Source: Rariglobus sp. (GTDB lineage: Bacteria > Verrucomicrobiota > Verrucomicrobiia > Opitutales > Opitutaceae). From it: a stretch of DNA of 64,000 nucleotides. The stretch lies in contig JAQSWS010000007.1 in NCBI GenBank assembly GCA_029266495.1, positions 28,532 to 92,531 on the forward strand, written 5' to 3'. The notes under the pieces were generated by a model. That model did no database searches, was not told the DNA's origin, and saw nothing but the letters and a program-made list of their open reading frames with translations. Every line of letters starts with the position of its first letter. Within the stretch, counting starts at the first letter, position 1. This document shows positions 61,201 through 64,000 of the stretch, in pieces. Position numbers and translations under genes: made by a program.

Positions 61201-61658
61201 TCGTCGCACACAAACGCTCCGCTGACAGAATCGACCGGATCCGCGATCATCTGGCCGAATCCAGCCGATTCCTGCCCGACAACCTGATCAAGTGGAGCGA
61301 GGTCCAAATACATTCGCACAATATCGGATTCAGTTTTTGAAATCCCGAGAACATCCGCGAATAGGGACGCATCGCGAAATATGCCAAAATCGTTATGGCT
61401 ATAAGACACTCCGGAGACAGGGTCGAATCCCGCACTTGGAGAAAAAGTTCCGAGCCCAAGTGAATATTTGGAGGAGTCACTAAACTCGGTGATCGAGCCA
61501 TCAGTCGCAAGCCAGGTGCTTGAAGCATTCGGGTCGAACGGGACTCCAGCACCGCCCTTTAAATCCAAGGCACGCGGCTCCGGTCCATCCATGGCAACCA
61601 GTGCAGCCGCGAGGACCAAGGCAATTAACGATGAAAAGATTCCACGCCTAAAATTCAT
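55251..61658 (-). CDS. RHS/YD-repeat protein with N-terminal Sec signal, DUF6531-like region and C-terminal polymorphic toxin domain
   Basis: DPVDSVSGAFVCDEVDLGLAGPLPIQVRRTYSS, many YD repeats, core boundary GLYYLGARYYEPISGRFLSPDPAG...YDYAFNDPINFMDPDGR, then unrelated C-terminus. Confidence 0.95.
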   Translation of the reverse strand: MNFRRGIFSSLIALVLAAALVAMDGPEPRALDLKGGAGVPFDPNASSTWLATDGSITEFSDSSKYSLGLGTFSPSAGFDPVSGVSYSHNDFGIFRDASLFADVLGISKTESDIVRMYLDLAPLDQVVGQESAGFGQMIADPVDSVSGAFVCDEVDLGLAGPLPIQVRRTYSSMNDGFGVFGYGWKLNTVPHLVVQSGKNSIISAAEMDGTVVGYVKEPSVNVWRASRPLLDGSDINKHFSNSTMAGVGSTANLRSQRVEMVNNTTTRDPWESVNPPQRNRYTVYGSDGSIREYYEREFPVGPAGKKIPRKRPYLYKWTDAQGNYLTFKLGVDVNRWDYGQLTKIVSSNGSFILFEYNSPGQIIAASANDGRRLVYQYDDFGDLISVTRADGSVYRYSYKHSTVDLKNPKSTVPVPTYSMHLITRVLKPEGRTLENDYDTRNRVVEQRATIGRGLELIRNATYVYSHPESDTAPKTGWTRIYDAFNTPSNNPSRDTNCLFYEYTDGLITSITDPLGQVTEQEWYDGRTGYPDPNRDPADYSGFVLPVLTTIPADGAPGGYDRSLKRTVDKRGLVTHYWYDARGNLILQKQTGDITGDGSVAETQTVRSTYTNTTNLPLTVEREVETVSGLVPSVQAIVYDSTYSYRPARVSQLIGSTEISQALLSYTNAGSGAQQAKGLLQAKVYAAGSPDAAHARLEYDARGFITKQTQFSQAGLIGTPAMSSNVADAVSRYHYNYRGELVEEVDAGGRKKSYEYDAMGRPIRGAVYDVAGALLSSTTTYYNSNGEVSWEDGPRTGPEDYTFHHYDAHGRRIADVFWRSQAKADGSGVEAVGDENEVAGKAVIEYEYDAFDNVIKQIDPNGNYIAQTFDAIGQLTRKEYREAKTNLLLKIEEFFYEPGGKVSRFINGAGGVTTYYYTVMGQPSRQENPDGTVLEWRYTLDGRIKEEILPNRSKWITSYDDVARTVTRRFYGPPATGSPAGSTGALITTESRTYDRRGNLVSATDVDGYTATTSYDGMGRPLVVTGPGATPQSQQQVSTYAYDLVALTDTVTNALGEVTRTQRDGLGRSVRAEVKASVAAATPISVVTYAYSADHQSVTVTRGDPSAPEAHSKVRTFTDTLGRPVLTHLYRSDSAFDVTRSVYDLAGNLVESIDARRQSTLMTFDGFNRVKSTRLPDGAETTFAYDSLGNLIKRAMPAGLTWSATFDSSGRPITEELRGADQVPSRQFSRTYYHSGDFTGLPREHVDLLRGVTSTTVAYDAFRRPMSVTMASGDPALFGLTLGYGYNHRGHLMEHVQSYADTSLATTKVSRQFDGYGQVTREQVFVDNVIRSTVDQHWNSVGRRHRLDGDMGATPAQRFAYEQRADGLLTAVTEAMTGSNQRFVFNYDRSGQLTSRVNPWRTQTIKSRDRQGRILTTETTTSAIPSLTAPFFQEALSWREDGRLSTYNAVRSGSWDLASTYTYNVRGHLVEETYAPTVGQTASIAYRYDQDGLGVRTEAIASGATSNRWQVASGGLDPLARIVQENTTVPGSTTAHGVAVGAGTVRLDLRNLATGKTAPVQGVQFNPDSADGRWEVALDLPNGSYELQARAVKRDGSMVSAAAVSRFQVTADAADRIYTDYDASGYASQRAWTSGRNQSLTWDVLGRLLSIEDFGDGQPGRLWTAIYDAGGRRIETRSDSLTEIGAVVAGTRVTEKSLYDPQVEFLELAVNIGSASNPGETFWKIYGPDLNGGYGSLQGIGGLEAAIRESDHQINAVISDTWGHGVASIAGASGAAMLTWTSTQVSGYGPLPGQVSKTLGLAETAGMTLQLTSATVWRGHRIDATGLYYLGARYYEPISGRFLSPDPAGHAASMSLYDYAFNDPINFMDPDGRFGKAAGQTTAKVADAFINAMLAGFLSPSNPRAFTPEEIHRMAAANVREYGSPFQKMGAYEETKVTQALVESLPVNLAPAMVDLAEGKTALRPSTPRAEIPLVAEPQKQWGSPTHSVDPYLRDRPAEPVWINIRQPGETPTEKYYRTMSDEHYGALVSTGRLPATHETFISPTRSFAAGYTGVLVEFNVNGGTTAALQTIGVRDSSRLVGQTLGVLPLVQSVENWATTNAYFKAEDGQVNIGLGQGSGLNTFNDNIINFSAMPR

Positions 61659-61664
61659 ATAAAG

Positions 61665-64000
61665 TTAAGGATTCGAATAAACACCGCTGCTTTTTCCCGT
61701 GCCGACCTCCCGAATGTCGCTCTCTCTCCAGCCATCTTTAGAAATCTTCACCTGGCGCTTCGATTGCGAACTTGTATAGCCGATGGTCTGCGTAGTCACG
61801 ATGAACTCCCATACATTTGGCATATAAGGCCGCTGCACCCATCCACCTATCGGGTAAGGGGCGCTCGTCTGATCCAAACCTGTAGAAATTGGTGAACGCA
61901 CCGAGAGCATAGCGCCGACTATGGGCGTTCTGACATATGCCGTGGTATAAGATGAGGCGGTATTGGTTCCGTAGTTATCTTCAAATTTATGCTCCGGCGT
62001 CGGCAGCTTGGGGTCATCCATTTCAACTGTGATGGTAGCCGTCGCCGCAGCGCCGAGGTTGACCTTTACGCCGCCTGCCGTGCATGAAAAATCACGGTTG
62101 AAGCGTATGGTCTTGCTCATACCACCACCAACGGGCGTGCCGTTAATTTTCCAGGTCTTCACCAACTTAACCCCGTTATTTACGACATCGAACTTGTTCG
62201 GCTGAACCGTCAATGCCAACTCCACATCCTCACCCACCTCACTCGTAGAGATTCCACCAAAGAGGTCGCCGTTCACGACATAATTTCCGTAACCAGCAGG
62301 AGTAATCGCGGCACTATAGCGGTAAAATGCCCGCTTTTGCTTCTGCTGAATCAGTCCACCCATCTGACCCTGCGCAGGGATGGGGGCCAGGCCGGCACTC
62401 TCCAATTTGAATCCGTCCTTCGAATAGAATTGATAGAATTTGGGCGCGAGAAACGCCATGTTTCCCGGGCGACGGTGAATCCGAAACCAGAGGAGTAGGC
62501 GAATTAGAGATATTCGCCCCTTGGGCTTCATGCTCCAGGACCACACTGCTCAAAACCGACTGGTAGTTGTCCGAACGGATTTCAATCAAGGAATCCCCAC
62601 GGTCTTTCGCCATATGGAAGATTCGCATCGTAGAGATCGCCCCAAGCGAACCGAAATATTTATCAATCACTCCGTGCTCATAGGCCGAACCTTGACACCC
62701 CATCAGGTTGTTGTAGCTGGCAACCTCATCAGACTCGCTATACGCACGGCGGGCCGGATCCAACGCTCCCGAAAACAAATACCCCGCAGTAACTGATCGG
62801 TAGATGTCGATCACCGGCAACTGCGGCTTACCATTCACATTGTTTGTGCCCAGTCCGGAGAATAGGTGGCCATAGTCGGACGAAATTGTTAGCTTATGCA
62901 ATCGCGCCAAGCGCTCTGAAAACTCGGTGAGATAAGACCAATAGGTCATCCCCATGAGAAAGCTTTTTGAGCCCAACGATATATCTGAATTAGACCCGGA
63001 AGAAGAGCTCCGCTCGAACTTCCAGATTTCCCGAAGGTGAGCTAATAGCATGTCTTGAGTAACCCGGCCTACATGCACACATAGCGCATGAACTCCACGA
63101 GGAAGATTATTGGAGTCGGTTTCTTGCACGCCCGGAACGGTCTCATTTTGAATGAAAAAGCTTGGAGTATAAGCCCCGCCCAAATCGCCTCCTTCACCCA
63201 GCCATGTATTACGAATCGAAAGATTGTGCCGATCACGATCATGCACGATTCGAACACGCAGAGTCGCCCCAGGATCGCTTATCTTGGTCACGTGGCGAGC
63301 CTCCCCGCCGCTGAAATTTGACGAATCCAGTTGATTTGCGACGGGCCATGCTCTCTCGGCAGAGGCAGCGCTTAGGGGATCCCAAGAACCCATCGTCAAC
63401 CGCACGTCGTCTCCGCCGGCGTCATCCACGTTGTAGCGCTCCACATAGATTTTTCGGTTGAGCACATCGCATAGTAACAAGGGAAAAGAGTCTATAAGAA
63501 CCGCCTTGTCCGCGCCGTTGGAATCAATCGAGGTGATTTGATATTGAATCGTATCAAATATCCGCGGGATCTGCTTCAGTCCTGCAAGAGCCCTGAAATC
63601 TCCCGCCACTTGAGTCGGCAAAGGAAAATCCTCCCAGCGCGAGAAAAGACGGGAGCGACCCCGTGCCCTGTAACCTACATGATCTATGGATGCATTAACC
63701 TCACGAAGTTTCCATTCGATAAATCGCGGCCACAAGACTGCAGGCTGGTCGAAGTCTTGCCGTCCGGCGACGTCCTCGTATTCGCGGGGTAGCGGCTTTG
63801 ATTGATCGTAAGGCGCAACGCCGTAAACCTGCTTGATTCGCGGGGATGATGGGCCCGGACCATCGGGGTCCCTGAGCTGAACGGGAAGGACTGACGGTTC
63901 GGCATGAAAATACTTATAAACCCAATCCCAGCCATTGCCGACGCTGGCAGGAAGCTTGCCATAAAGATCAAGTCCCTCCGTCAATTCGATATCTTTTATC
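61665..64000 (-). pseudogene. RHS-associated large protein, apparently frameshifted near 62460; N-terminus beyond right edge
   Basis: ORF 62314-63984 is open to the window edge (IKDIELTEGLDLYG...), ORF 61665-62546 continues in another frame; ISTMRIFHMAKDRGDSLIEIRSDNYQSVL resembles proteins preceding YD-repeat genes. Confidence 0.55.

Overview
High-GC bacterial window. Gene content and repeat style resemble Verrucomicrobiota/Opitutaceae-like genomes (inference). It holds about 40 credible genes. Left to right: a truncated TPR-like secreted protein; alpha/beta hydrolase; RsuA-family pseudouridine synthase; TonB-dependent receptor; SGNH hydrolase; YHS+MauE-like and PRC-barrel proteins; YhbY; RsgA; an S26B-like lipoprotein; ParC/ParE; acetyl-CoA hydrolase/transferase; fatty-acid-hydroxylase-like protein; an aminotransferase behind what looks like a Val-rich leader-peptide attenuator; tRNA-Leu(TAA); a LacI-type regulator followed by a polysaccharide-degradation-like locus (prepilin-like giant, GH-like, beta-helix proteins, PEP-CTERM protein, heparinase II/III-like, SGNH); a 7-gene MoxR/DUF58/vWA operon; a decayed autotransporter; and a lower-GC island with DUF4291, a putative immunity protein, a 2135-aa RHS/YD-repeat toxin and a frameshifted RHS-associated gene running off the right edge. 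The strongest unusual signals are: (1) a composite repeat, (GTCATTS)n heptamers directly abutting a tri-loop hairpin, at four gene 5' ends (heptamers alone at a fifth). In two cases it encodes the hydrophobic core and Ala-rich cleavage region of a predicted signal peptide. (2) A textbook-geometry attenuator with a Val-rich leader peptide upstream of an aminotransferase. (3) Four matching 18-bp TGATCA-N6-TGATCW operators linking the LacI gene to the polysaccharide locus. (4) Fission/fusion duplication of the beta-helix and C-terminal domain genes.
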